Positions 45,119 through 54,345 of a DNA stretch of 64,000 nt are shown piece by piece. The notes below the pieces were generated by a model. The model was not told where the DNA came from and ran no database searches. It saw only the letters and a program-made list of their open reading frames with translations. Each line of letters opens with the position of its first letter. Within the stretch, counting starts at the first letter, position 1. This stretch comes from Clostridiaceae bacterium BL-3 (lineage in GTDB: Bacteria > Bacillota > Clostridia > Clostridiales > Clostridiaceae), in contig CADDXC010000001.1 in the NCBI GenBank assembly GCA_902809985.1, forward strand, positions 3,038,001 to 3,102,000. Direction: 5' to 3'. The position numbers and the translations under genes are program-made.

Positions 45119-46249
45119 CTATGCAAGCATTTCAGCAAAGCTCTGTATCCTGGTTCTCAATTGCTCTAGGGAATCCATTTGCTGTTCTATTTCTACATAT
45201 AAAGTCGGTATTTTTGCTGCTTCTAGCTCTTTCTTTATAATAGGATAATCAAACTCCTCCGGGTCACAAAATTTTAGCTGGCATACTACAACAGCATCGG
45301 CTTTATATTTATTTCTCATATCTATCAGCATCTGTCCTCTGCTCTTTGCTTCGTCATGTAAGAATGCACATCCATCCTGAAGTGCAATTCTTTCTACCAT
45401 TCTATTAAGCGCATCTCCTTTTTTAGGAGCAATTGTTCTAAACTGCCTGGATTCGTGCGCTAAATCATCTGCTACGATGAACATATCATTATCTGTAAAT
45501 ATTTCCAGTAATTCGGTCGGTTCACTAATCAAACCCGTTATAATTATTTTTTTCTTCCTGCTTTTTTCCTCCGGCAATTCCTTTATTGTTTTAATTAGCT
45601 CTTTCATTTTTGTTGTATAAATCTTCTTGTCCATAAAATACGATGCTTTTATGATTAAGTGTCTGCTCTCTGCATTAAGCATAGTTGGATAATGTTGAAC
45701 AAGTTCTACAAATTCTTGCATTGTTTTTCTATAGTCATCATAAATTTCAATGCTCTCCTCTAATGCTTTCTCTGTTATCTCCTTTCCCGTAACCTTTTCA
45801 AGCGCTTTCTTTACTCTTATAAACTCTTCCCGCATGAATTCTTTTCCCACTTTTATCTTCCTATTTTGGGGATAAACCATAGAAATAATGTTGAGTTGGG
45901 GTGATGAAACCTTCCAATTTTCTGCAATACACTTTAATGTGTCACAAAAAGTTGGGATAATAACTGCTGATAAGAAGTCATATTTACCCATTAATGCCTG
46001 TTCTGTATTTGCTTTCATAGTAGAACAACAGAAGCTCTGCAAATAATGACTTGATAATTTTCCAATAGTCTGTCCGCCCCACATGCCAATTGGAAGCAAG
46101 CCTGCTGCATAAACGATTTCATCTGGCGTATAGATAGGGAAGCATCCAACGGCTTTTTTTCCTGTCACTTTCATTTCTTTTAATGTAGAACGACCTGGAT
46201 TTGCTCCAATGTCCTCCAATTCATTTATCATGTCAAGAGCACTGCTCAT
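45119..46249 (-). CDS. 2-hydroxyacyl-CoA dehydratase, beta-type subunit
   Basis: A 376-residue HgdB/FldC-family protein. Cluster-ligand cysteines are visible in GKKAVGCFPIYTPDEIVYAAG, YLQSFCCSTMKAN, IPTFCDTLKCI and VVCQLKFCDPEEFDYP. It works with the alpha subunit and the activator to remove water from an (R)-2-hydroxyacyl-CoA by a ketyl-radical mechanism. The ATG overlaps the stop of the alpha gene by one base (TAATG). The actual substrate (2-hydroxybutyryl, lactyl, 2-hydroxyglutaryl or another) is not readable from sequence. Confidence 0.88.
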   Translation of the reverse strand: MSSALDMINELEDIGANPGRSTLKEMKVTGKKAVGCFPIYTPDEIVYAAGLLPIGMWGGQTIGKLSSHYLQSFCCSTMKANTEQALMGKYDFLSAVIIPTFCDTLKCIAENWKVSSPQLNIISMVYPQNRKIKVGKEFMREEFIRVKKALEKVTGKEITEKALEESIEIYDDYRKTMQEFVELVQHYPTMLNAESRHLIIKASYFMDKKIYTTKMKELIKTIKELPEEKSRKKKIIITGLISEPTELLEIFTDNDMFIVADDLAHESRQFRTIAPKKGDALNRMVERIALQDGCAFLHDEAKSRGQMLIDMRNKYKADAVVVCQLKFCDPEEFDYPIIKKELEAAKIPTLYVEIEQQMDSLEQLRTRIQSFAEMLA

Positions 46250-47472
46250 TATCTTGTCCCCCCATTCTTCTTTCTAGTTTCCATCATTTCAACCAATGCC
46301 TGAATTCTTGTTTCATATTGTGCAAGTGAAAACGCTCTTGGATCTGTCTGATCTCCATCAAACATTACGGAAGGGATTCCCGTAGCTGCTTCTACTCTTC
46401 TCTGCACTTCGAACTGTCTAAAATCCATGAGCTTACAGCTTCTATTTGAATGGTATATAATCCCATGAAGACTAAAATCCCTCACTAATTTTTTTATATT
46501 ATCCACTCCAAAATCAATATTTCTATTAGCATAATTTGAACTGTATGCCCTCGCCATTGAATCGATATCGCCTGCATCATATACAATATGCCAAGAATCT
46601 GGATAAGTGGAGGTCACCATATTAATTCCATACTTTTTTAAAACCTTGTAAGTAGCACTTAAATATGGCCAACATGCGATGCCATCCCACATCACCCTAT
46701 ATTTCTCCTCCCTATCCTTCCAAGGTCCAATTCCTCTTTCCATTTTTTCTTTCAGTTCATCATGCCACAGCTTAAATAATTTTAAGCCTTCTTTTGTTCC
46801 TCTCATGCATACGATAATTGCCATATAATTAAAAAGATCAAACCCATTTAATGGGGATGGCTTTGCCCTAGCCAACAGTGATGCTTTTTTCCACCATTGT
46901 GAGGTCTCTGAGGAAATTTTCATTACTTCAGAAAATCGATCATAGTCAAATTTTTCTCCAGTAATTTCTTCAAGCTTCTCAATTGCATGAAGTATTTGGC
47001 CTTTAATATATTTAACGTTTTGGTCATTAACTTCATATTGATGATTAAAGGGCAAATCAAATAGAATCATTGGAATTTTTAATTCCTTAGCAATATTTTC
47101 ATACCATTTAATTACTGTATTGCAAATATTATTGCAGCAGAAAATTAGATCTGGTAAAGGAATATTTGCTGCTTCACATTCCCGTATATCCATATATGCA
47201 AGATTCACCCTAGCATAAGAACATATATCCGCTGAATACCCATTTCCCTCTGAATAGTTGATGAATTGCTGCGAATGTTTTCTTGCTCCAATTGCAGCCG
47301 CATGATTTTCCGGATAAACTACGTGAATTCCCATCGTTTCTAACAGCTCCTGAGGCGCAATAGAAGTAGACCAAGCGATTATTTTCCCATCTGCCTTTGC
47401 CTGAAAAGCATCTGCATAATGTTTATCTAGTAATTCTCCCAGCAATTGCTTTGATGTCTTTTGATTTTCCAA
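46249..47472 (-). CDS. 2-hydroxyacyl-CoA dehydratase, alpha-type subunit
   Basis: A 407-residue HgdA/FldB-family protein. It has AWSTSIAPQELLETMGIHVVYPENHAA, shown here in part as the family's start, SADICSYARVNLAY, IFCCNNICNTVIKWY and the C-terminal SNRSCKLMDFRQFEV, which hold the probable cluster ligands. The start codon is TTG with AAAGGAGG seven bases upstream. It is the first gene of the seven-gene operon driven by a sigma-54 promoter 45 bp upstream. It forms a heterodimer with the next gene product. Confidence 0.88.
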   Translation of the reverse strand: MENQKTSKQLLGELLDKHYADAFQAKADGKIIAWSTSIAPQELLETMGIHVVYPENHAAAIGARKHSQQFINYSEGNGYSADICSYARVNLAYMDIRECEAANIPLPDLIFCCNNICNTVIKWYENIAKELKIPMILFDLPFNHQYEVNDQNVKYIKGQILHAIEKLEEITGEKFDYDRFSEVMKISSETSQWWKKASLLARAKPSPLNGFDLFNYMAIIVCMRGTKEGLKLFKLWHDELKEKMERGIGPWKDREEKYRVMWDGIACWPYLSATYKVLKKYGINMVTSTYPDSWHIVYDAGDIDSMARAYSSNYANRNIDFGVDNIKKLVRDFSLHGIIYHSNRSCKLMDFRQFEVQRRVEAATGIPSVMFDGDQTDPRAFSLAQYETRIQALVEMMETRKKNGGTR

Positions 47473-47516
47473 GATAATACCTCCTTTTAGTCTATATTAA
47501 TTTACACCAAACCTTT

Positions 47517-47534
47517 AAGCAATTAACGTGCCAA
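47517..47534 (-). promoter_or_regulatory. Sigma-54 promoter of the hydroxyacyl-CoA operon
   Basis: Minus-strand TTGGCACGTTAATTGCTT matches the -24/-12 consensus (TGGCACG-N4-TTGC) with the GG and GC doublets 12 bases apart. Transcription would start near 47507, leaving a ~35-base leader before the TTG start of the dehydratase alpha gene. An enhancer-binding-protein gene lies immediately upstream. Confidence 0.9.
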
Positions 47535-47572
47535 CTTTTTTTCAATAAAATTTTATACACAAAAAAAGCCAA

Positions 47573-47597
47573 AGAATCTATGAGTTGGAGATTCTCC
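47573..47597. promoter_or_regulatory. Candidate upstream activator site (or weak terminator)
   Basis: AGAATCT (47573-47579) and AGATTCT (47589-47595) are inverted repeats 9 bases apart, and GGAGATTCTCC (47587-47597) is itself a perfect palindrome. The centre is ~75 bases upstream of the predicted sigma-54 start site, a usual distance for an enhancer. On the minus strand the stem is followed by TTGGCTTTTTTT, so it might instead end the regulator transcript. Confidence 0.5.
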
Positions 47598-47708
47598 GTT
47601 ATCTATATTTTTTAGATTTTTTTAAATTATATAATATATTTCAATTTTCTTATTAAATATTTTGATGCTGCAGTGCATCTCTTTCCTCTTAAAAAAACTA
47701 AATCTGCA

Positions 47709-49430
47709 TCACAAATTATATTTTTTCATTTTTCTTACAATAGTAGACTGATTTACTTTTAAAACCTTCGCCATCTTTCTACTAGATCCATATTTTCTTT
47801 TCACTTCAATAAAAATTTTCTTCTCAGCCCGCTCTAATGATTCTTTAAGTGATGGGGGATTATTCTTTTTTGCTTTAGCTTCTATGGCTTCACACGAGAT
47901 CCAAGGTAAATCGTTGAGCTGTAGATATTCATTGTCACTTATTACAACCATACTTTCAATCGTATTTTTCAGCTGTCGAATATTGCCTGGCCAAGAATAT
48001 GCCTCGAGTTCTTTCATTACCTCATAGGTAATTTTTTTATTTTGCCCATACTGCCGATTAAATTTACGTATAAACTTTAAAGCTAGCGGCGCGATATCGC
48101 TAGTTCTTTCCCTAAGAGGTGGAATCTCTATACTTATTACATTTAATCTAAAAAACAGATCTTCTCGAAAGGTGCCTTCCTTAACCTTTTCTAGTAGGTT
48201 CTTATTTGTCGCCGCAATTACCCTAATGTCTATTGATAAAGGATGCGATGAGCCCACCCTTCTTACCGTTCGTGTTTCCAGAACTCTAAGCAATTTTACC
48301 TGAAGTTTTAAACTCATCTCACCTATTTCATCTAAAAAAAGAGTCCCTCCATCAGCTGCTTCAAAGAGCCCTGCCTTACCTCCCTTTGCTGCACCTGTAA
48401 ATGCTCCATTCACATATCCAAATAATTCTGATTCTAAAAGATTCTCAGGAATCGCTCCACAGTTAACTGCAATAAATGGCTTATCTTTTTTCAATGCATT
48501 TTTTCTATGTACATAATTTGCCACTATTTCTTTTCCAACCCCAGATTCTCCGGATATAAGTACCGTAATATTAAAATTACTTATTTTTTTTGCTAAAGAA
48601 AATATTTCTCTCATCTTCTCATCATTTACCACAATGTCACTATTTTTATTAGCATTATGTTCATCATCGTCAGGATCTTGCTGAAAATAAATTTTTTCCA
48701 TTTCTCGTGCCTTTGAGAGTTGATCACGAAGTTTATAAATTTCAGAAATATCCCTACAATTAATAACCACTTTCTTAATATCATTTTTCTCATCAAAAAC
48801 TGGAGTTCCAGTTACCATAATATTCTTTCCACGCTTTGTTGTATGATATAATGAAATAGGTTTTTTCTGCTCTATTACCAAAAGTGCAACCGAATTTTTC
48901 ATCCAAATAGGATTAATAAGTTCCCTCATATTATGCCCTATCAGCTCTTCTTTTTTAATATCCGTAATTCTTACATAGGATTGATTTACAAGCAAAACGT
49001 TAGCTTCACCATCTGTAACAAGGATTCCGTCAAAAGAACCCTCAATTATCTCTTGCAGCTCATTTATTACGTACTCTGTCTTTTCCAGATCTGTAATAAG
49101 TGCTAAGGCTTCATAATAATCATACATAATAAATACCCGATTCCCTTGAGTATAGCCCCTTTCATCACGATTTTCGAAATTACGGATGCATAAACTCTTT
49201 CCATTAATTAAAATTCGATTTATTTTATTCTCGTTCAAGACGTCATCACTTGGTTGCATTTGCGGAAACACATCAAAAAAACATTTGCCTAAAGCTTTAT
49301 CTTTTTTAATGCCAGTTAATTGTTCAGCTGCAGGATTAAAGTATTTTATAATAAAATGATTATCTGTAAATACTATACCGTCTGGTGATTGTTTAATTTT
49401 TATTTTATTGTTCACCTTTTTAGAACTCAT
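47709..49430 (-). CDS. Sigma-54-dependent activator with PAS domains
   Basis: A 573-residue enhancer-binding protein. Two or three PAS sensor domains fill residues 1-245 ([43 protein letters not shown]). The AAA+ domain has Walker A GESGVGKE, the sigma-54 contact [16 protein letters not shown] and Walker [15 protein letters not shown]-terminal Fis-type helix ([20 protein letters not shown]) binds DNA. There is no receiver domain, so it probably senses a small molecule or redox state directly. -24/-12 promoters lie on both sides (47517 and 50170), so it very likely controls both the dehydratase operon and the abfD-like gene. The ribosome site is AAGGAGG. Confidence 0.93.
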   Translation of the reverse strand: MSSKKVNNKIKIKQSPDGIVFTDNHFIIKYFNPAAEQLTGIKKDKALGKCFFDVFPQMQPSDDVLNENKINRILINGKSLCIRNFENRDERGYTQGNRVFIMYDYYEALALITDLEKTEYVINELQEIIEGSFDGILVTDGEANVLLVNQSYVRITDIKKEELIGHNMRELINPIWMKNSVALLVIEQKKPISLYHTTKRGKNIMVTGTPVFDEKNDIKKVVINCRDISEIYKLRDQLSKAREMEKIYFQQDPDDDEHNANKNSDIVVNDEKMREIFSLAKKISNFNITVLISGESGVGKEIVANYVHRKNALKKDKPFIAVNCGAIPENLLESELFGYVNGAFTGAAKGGKAGLFEAADGGTLFLDEIGEMSLKLQVKLLRVLETRTVRRVGSSHPLSIDIRVIAATNKNLLEKVKEGTFREDLFFRLNVISIEIPPLRERTSDIAPLALKFIRKFNRQYGQNKKITYEVMKELEAYSWPGNIRQLKNTIESMVVISDNEYLQLNDLPWISCEAIEAKAKKNNPPSLKESLERAEKKIFIEVKRKYGSSRKMAKVLKVNQSTIVRKMKKYNL

Positions 49431-50169
49431 TGTCTTAATCCTCCTTAGTCAGGTTTTTTTATTTTAACTCACTATGAAATTTAATTATATTACTTTACAT
49501 AAAACAGTTATATAACCCTATGCGCTATGATTCAGGTTACAGGTTTTATCACTAATAAAAAAATCGTTTTCAAATTATTTTATATTTTCTAACCTCCAAT
49601 CATTCAACACTAATTTGGATACTTTTAGGAAAATACGGTGAAAATCAACCTTATCCTAACAAAGAGTTGAAATATTTGTTATTATTTATTCTTCGCCTTT
49701 AAATATAACTCTTTTTTGTACAAGTTATCAAAAGTTATCAATAAGTTCATAAATCTTTTTTGAAAAAATAGACACTTCAGATTTATGAATTTTATCAATA
49801 TCGCATGATTATTATTTTGTAATCAATTATAATATTCTGTATAAAATTATCCATAATACCATTAAAATTTTGGATTCTTTTCTAAACGTGAGATGCTGTC
49901 CTATTTCTAGGATCAAATATGAAAAAACTGTTGTGATGCAGAAAGCCATCAAATATATTGAACAATATTCATCATATGAGTAAAAGAAAATGCAAATCTT
50001 CGAGAAGTATAGTAAAAAAACTAGAGATATATAAGTCTATAGCTGCTGAAAAATTTAAAAAATATAACATATAATTAAAATAATGCAATTTAGCACACAA
50101 TACGAGTAAATAATAGCACAATTACATCTAATATTTGTGAAAACAGTTTCTAACTTGACACTTTACTTG
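49431..50169. other. Long gap upstream of abfD with possible gene relic
   Basis: An AT-rich spacer between the divergent activator and abfD genes. No intact gene. Around 49885-50073 two short plus-strand frames (IKYEKTVVMQKAIKYIEQYS, then CKSSRSIVKKLEIYKSIAAE) abut with a frame change and look like a broken small gene. Enhancer sites for the 50170 promoter should lie here, but I see no clear copy of the 47573 repeat. Confidence 0.35.
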
Positions 50170-50187
50170 TTGGCACAAGTCTTGCTG
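50170..50187 (+). promoter_or_regulatory. Sigma-54 promoter of the abfD-like gene
   Basis: TTGGCACAAGTCTTGCTG fits the -24/-12 consensus with GG (50172) and GC (50184) 12 bases apart. The predicted start near 50197 gives a ~38-base leader. It is the second such promoter in the window, on the other side of the activator gene. Confidence 0.88.
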
Positions 50188-50234
50188 TCATATTGTTATA
50201 TAAACAATTTTAAGCTATGAAAGGAATGAATTCA

Positions 50235-51689
50235 ATGACTTTAATGACGGGAAAACAATATTTAGAAAGTATCAGCAAATTAAACCTAAACATATACATG
50301 TTAGGAAAAAAGGTGGACAATCCTGTTAATAATTCAATTTTAAAACCGTCTCTTAATTCTGTAAAAATGACTTATGATTTAGCTCAAATTCCTGAATATG
50401 AAAATCTGATGACAGCGACTTCAAACTTAACGGGAGAAAAGATCAATAGATTTACCCACTTGCACCAGAGCACGGAGGATTTAGTTAAAAAAGTAAAAAT
50501 GCAGAGATTATTAGGACAAAAAACAGCTTCGTGTTTTCAGAGATGTGTGGGAATGGATGCCATAAATGCCGTTTACAGTACAGCTTATGAAGTAGATACG
50601 GAATATAATACTAATTATCTTGACAATATTACTGGCTTTATAAAATATGTGCATAAAAACGATCTGACTGTTGACGGAGCCATGACAGATCCAAAAGGTG
50701 ATAGAAGCCTGTCACCGAGTAAACAGGCAGATCCGGATTTGTTTCTAAGGGTAGTTGAAAGAAGACCTGATGGAATTGTAGTGAGGGGGGCGAAAGCTCA
50801 CCAGACTGGAATCTGTAATTCGCATGAAGTCCTGGTAATGCCGACAGTTTCAATGAGACCGGAGGATAAGGATTATGCAGTTGCATTTTCTGTACCTGTG
50901 GATACTGAGGGCATAATGATTGTAGTCGGCAGACAGTCCTGTGATACGAGAAAACTTGAAGAACTTTCTGACATTGATGTTGGCAATAAGAATTTTGGAG
51001 GAATGGAAGGCCTGGTAATATTTGACGATGTGTTTGTACCGAATGACAGAATATTTTTAAATGGAGAAACTGAATTTGCAGGAGTACTTGTTGAAAGGTT
51101 TGCAGGCTATCACAGGCAGAGCTACGGTGGATGTAAATCTGGGATGGGGGATGTGCTCATAGGAGCAGCAGCTTTAGCTGCTGAATACAATGGAGTACCC
51201 AGGAAGTCCCATATAAAAGATAAATTAATAGAGATGATGCATTTAAATGAGACTTTATATTCCTGCGGTGTTGCATGTTCCTGTGAAGGTTGTAAACTCG
51301 CAGCAGGAAATTACCTGGTTAATTTGCTGTTAGCCAATGTATGCAAGCAGAACGTGACTAGATTCCCCTATGAGATTTCAAGGTTAGCTGAGGATATTGC
51401 AGGTGGTTTGATGGTTACTATGCCTTCCGAAAAAGATTTTAAAAATCCTGTTACCGGCAAGTATTTGGAAAAATACTTTAAGGGAACTTCTAGTATGCCT
51501 ACGGAAGACAGAATGAAAGTGCTGAGACTTATAGAGAATTTATGTCTTGGTACAGCTGCAGTAAGCTATAGGACTGAATCCATGCACGGGGCAGGTTCAC
51601 CTCAGGCACAGAGAATAATGATAGCTAGACAAGGTAATTTGGACCATAAAAAATCCTTAGCAAAAGCAATTACAAGAATTGAGGAATAG
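50235..51689 (+). CDS. abfD: 4-hydroxybutyryl-CoA dehydratase/vinylacetyl-CoA delta-isomerase
   Basis: A 484-residue flavin- and 4Fe-4S-containing radical enzyme of the HpaB/AbfD family. It converts 4-hydroxybutyryl-CoA to crotonyl-CoA. Cluster ligands are visible: Cys100 and Cys104 in ASCFQRCVGMDA, plus His and Cys seven residues apart in YHRQSYGGCKSG, the same arrangement as in the C. aminobutyricum enzyme. VDGAMTDPKGDRSLSPS and ESMHGAGSPQAQRIMIARQG are near-invariant. I place the start at ATG 50235, nine bases after AAAGGA; the ATG at 50217 has no ribosome site. It is a single gene with a sigma-54 promoter and its own terminator. No succinate-semialdehyde or 4-hydroxybutyrate dehydrogenase gene is adjacent. 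Confidence 0.93.
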   Translation: MTLMTGKQYLESISKLNLNIYMLGKKVDNPVNNSILKPSLNSVKMTYDLAQIPEYENLMTATSNLTGEKINRFTHLHQSTEDLVKKVKMQRLLGQKTASCFQRCVGMDAINAVYSTAYEVDTEYNTNYLDNITGFIKYVHKNDLTVDGAMTDPKGDRSLSPSKQADPDLFLRVVERRPDGIVVRGAKAHQTGICNSHEVLVMPTVSMRPEDKDYAVAFSVPVDTEGIMIVVGRQSCDTRKLEELSDIDVGNKNFGGMEGLVIFDDVFVPNDRIFLNGETEFAGVLVERFAGYHRQSYGGCKSGMGDVLIGAAALAAEYNGVPRKSHIKDKLIEMMHLNETLYSCGVACSCEGCKLAAGNYLVNLLLANVCKQNVTRFPYEISRLAEDIAGGLMVTMPSEKDFKNPVTGKYLEKYFKGTSSMPTEDRMKVLRLIENLCLGTAAVSYRTESMHGAGSPQAQRIMIARQGNLDHKKSLAKAITRIEE

Positions 51690-51750
51690 GACTTGGGGGA
51701 TAAATGGAGAATATAGACAGATTTATGTAAAATAGATTTGATTTAGTTTT

Positions 51751-51788
51751 ATATAACTGGGAATTTTGATTTTCAGTTATATTTTTTT
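51751..51788 (+). terminator. Terminator of abfD
   Basis: Stem ATATAACTG-GAA pairing with TT-TCAGTTATAT, followed by TTTTTTTAT on the plus strand, ~60 bp after the stop codon. Confidence 0.85.
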
Positions 51789-51908
51789 ATATTTGAGTAG
51801 AGAGTCAAGAGTGTGAAGTCTTTTATGATATTATTAACAAATAGCTATATACCCTTTCTTAATTTTTAAGAACTTATTTTATTATTCATTTCTATACACA
51901 TAAAAAAG

Positions 51909-51952
51909 CCCCAGCCATTTACTAAATTTTACTATAGTAAATAGATGGGACA
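51909..51952 (-). terminator. tRNA terminator at the element boundary
   Basis: On the minus strand CCCA-TATTTACTA pairs with TAGTAAAT-TGGG, then GCTTTTTTA follows. It lies directly downstream of the tRNA-Thr 3' fragment and is probably the original terminator of the host tRNA gene. Confidence 0.75.
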
Positions 51953-51968
51953 AAACCGTTGATTTAAC

Positions 51969-52016
51969 TGGTGCTCCCAGCAGGAGTCGAACCTGTGACC
52001 TACTGATTACGAATCA
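51969..52016 (-). other. tRNA-Thr 3' fragment: attachment site of integrated element
   Basis: The minus strand carries the 3' half of a tRNA with CCA: anticodon loop TTCGTAA (CGU), variable region, T-arm CAGGTTCGACTCCTG and acceptor CTGGGAGCACCA. The 5' half is absent; what lies upstream on the minus strand does not pair. Integrases commonly target tRNA 3' ends, leaving such a duplicated fragment at one element end and the rebuilt tRNA at the other. Orientation predicts the element extends to the right, where phage-type genes are found, with an intact tRNA-Thr(CGU) beyond the window. Confidence 0.8.
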
Positions 52017-52169
52017 CGTCTTATTATTTTTTATTATGTATTATAGAATTAATTTAATTCTTATAAGTATTGATATATAAGAATTTGTTCTATATATTTC
52101 TCCATCATTTAAAATTATCCATAATAAAAACATAGTGTTTTCCGGTTTTTTCTCCGGCCGTTTTTATAA

Positions 52170-52790
52170 TTACTTTTGAGCTTTAAGAGTTTCTATTAAA
52201 ATATTTTCATTAACCTTTTCATTAGATAATAATCCTGCAACAACACTAGTGTATTGTGGAAGATGTTTTTTACTATACCACAATAATCGGAAATCAAACA
52301 AATCTTTAAGCATATCTGAAACATTTACCCCTAATGCTTCAAAACTATAAGTCTTGATATCTGGATGTGCACAAGGCTTATTAAGCTTACATTTACACGG
52401 TTTACACATTCTACAACTTCCAGTTGAAATATAATAACTATCTTTATTTTTTAACTGTCTTAAAGTTTTGTCTATCCTACTCTTTAATATAGTATTAGCT
52501 GCTTTTATTTTCAAATAATCATTTTTAATATATGAAAACTGATTTAATTCCATATATAATAAACATATCGATATATTTTTGTAATTACTAGTGAATTGAT
52601 TAAATGTTGGCGAATAAGGAGGACATGACCATTTTTTTCCGTAGTTTGGACATCCTATCTTGCATAATTTAGAAAATCTAGTAACATTAATGTATTGCTC
52701 AATATTACATGTATTAACCGTTAAAATACAAATTTTATATAATAATTCTCCATGTGGAGTAATTGCTTTAATTTTTTCACTAATCATCAT
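52170..52790 (-). CDS. DUF2284 metal-binding protein
   Basis: A 206-residue Cys-rich protein matching the DUF2284 pattern. CKIGCPNYGKKWSCPPYSPT lies near residue 45, then GSCRMCKPCKCKLNKPCAHPD near 120-140 and YSFEALGVNVSDML. The cysteine layout suggests Fe-S cluster or other metal binding; no biochemical function is established for the family. It is the last gene of a three-gene operon, its ATG overlapping the end of the HD-domain gene by 11 bases, and it lies next to the attachment site. It may supply electrons or a metal centre to the radical SAM partner (inference). Confidence 0.85.
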   Translation of the reverse strand: MMISEKIKAITPHGELLYKICILTVNTCNIEQYINVTRFSKLCKIGCPNYGKKWSCPPYSPTFNQFTSNYKNISICLLYMELNQFSYIKNDYLKIKAANTILKSRIDKTLRQLKNKDSYYISTGSCRMCKPCKCKLNKPCAHPDIKTYSFEALGVNVSDMLKDLFDFRLLWYSKKHLPQYTSVVAGLLSNEKVNENILIETLKAQK

Positions 52791-54345
52791 TATCCTCTAA
52801 TTCATAAATTATTTCATCACCTGAAGATTTATCTGATTCAATAACCTTATGCTTGTATATATTTTCTAAAAATTGCTGACCAAAATTTTTTCTTGCTTGT
52901 TTCATATCTGAAGATTTCAATTTTATAGCAAAACGTGATTTCTCTTCATTTGATATTTTAAATTCTATTATATAGGTTATAGCCCTATCTTTATCATAAA
53001 TTATTTCACATTGTTTTCTAAATATAAAATTTCTCTTAGCAGTTTCTTGTCCATCTCTAAAAAGCTCTTTATAACTCTTACTTTGTAAGTCTAAACTTTT
53101 TAAAGTAACTTTTAAACCACTAATATCCCCATCTACAAAAGTAAATTTCTCATTAATTATACATTCATGGATATCTATATCCTCATTATCAACATTAATC
53201 TTTTTTATATTAAACTTAAATGTTATATTCCCAAATTCATATAAAGAATCATCTTTAACATATAATTCTGAGATTCGTTTTCTTCCCCATTCTTGAGAAT
53301 CATCTGCAATAATCAATAAATATGCAAAACTTAACATATCTAAATGATAAATATCACGACAAGTATGTGATGCAATAGAACGTAAAATTTCTCGCCTAAT
53401 ATAAAATTGTCTAGCATCTTCTTCTTTAAAATAATAATCTTCATTTATATTATAATCGGACTCCAAAAAATATATTAACAATTTGTAAATAATAATAGAA
53501 CTTAATATTCCATGTTTACATTTTTCAAGGGATTTTTGAAATTTAAAATAATATTTAGGTTGTAACCTAGCAACATATTTTTCTTCTTTAATTTTAGTAT
53601 TATCCTTTGGACAAATGTCATTAACTTTTTTCATCTTTGAGCTCATAAATCTTACAACAAAATCATTCATGCTATTTTGAACTCCATTAAATGACAAATC
53701 CATAGATAAAATTGGATTAGCAACAAATGACTTCATCATATCTTTAGTTCTATCAATAATTTGCTGAGATTTTTCCAATGGATACCCTAAGTCATGCGTT
53801 AATGCTATCATTGACCATATACTTATTTTCTCTAAATTATTAATTGTAATATCTTTTTGAATTTCTATCATTTTTAGATACGCACCACTATTATAAAGTA
53901 AACAATCCAACCCTAACATCCAAACACGAAAAACATGTACTACATGATCTCTATAATATTTTGCTCCACCATATAGCATAGATTCAAAATTTGAATATTT
54001 CTCAAAATACTCACTTAATTCATCTATTCCATATGCAATGGGATGTTTAGTATTATTTTCAAGAAATGGTTCCCTTTTATCAAAAAATCTTAAACATTTG
54101 ATAGATTTGTCAATAATTAATTTCCATGCCTTCTTTATCGTGTCTAAATAATAAAAAATACGAAAATCATCATCATCTTCTCGTATTTTAAGTTCGTTTA
54201 AAATTTCTATGACCTGTATATCTAATGGATATTCAAATTTTTCTCTCTTATCATCCTTTATGTCCAAATCATCTAAATAATTAGGAATTTGTTCTTCAGA
54301 ATATTTTTCTATATTGCGTAAAAGTTTTAAATCTCTATTAACCAT
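52780..54345 (-). CDS. HD-domain phosphohydrolase-like protein
   Basis: About 521 residues. HD-superfamily metal residues appear in order: His134 in YYRDHVVHVFR, His184-Asp185 in LTHDLGYP, His278 in KCKHGILSS, His327 in ASHTCRD and Asp348/349 in IIADDSQEW. These suit a metal-dependent phosphohydrolase on nucleotides, cyclic nucleotides or similar. The C-terminal ~170 residues are a separate, mixed alpha/beta region I do not recognise. The start at ATG 54345 (AAGGAAG nine bases upstream) overlaps the radical SAM gene by 8 bases. No close named family comes to mind. An immune or nucleotide-signalling role is plausible from location only. Confidence 0.75.
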   Translation of the reverse strand: MVNRDLKLLRNIEKYSEEQIPNYLDDLDIKDDKREKFEYPLDIQVIEILNELKIREDDDDFRIFYYLDTIKKAWKLIIDKSIKCLRFFDKREPFLENNTKHPIAYGIDELSEYFEKYSNFESMLYGGAKYYRDHVVHVFRVWMLGLDCLLYNSGAYLKMIEIQKDITINNLEKISIWSMIALTHDLGYPLEKSQQIIDRTKDMMKSFVANPILSMDLSFNGVQNSMNDFVVRFMSSKMKKVNDICPKDNTKIKEEKYVARLQPKYYFKFQKSLEKCKHGILSSIIIYKLLIYFLESDYNINEDYYFKEEDARQFYIRREILRSIASHTCRDIYHLDMLSFAYLLIIADDSQEWGRKRISELYVKDDSLYEFGNITFKFNIKKINVDNEDIDIHECIINEKFTFVDGDISGLKVTLKSLDLQSKSYKELFRDGQETAKRNFIFRKQCEIIYDKDRAITYIIEFKISNEEKSRFAIKLKSSDMKQARKNFGQQFLENIYKHKVIESDKSSGDEIIYELEDNDD

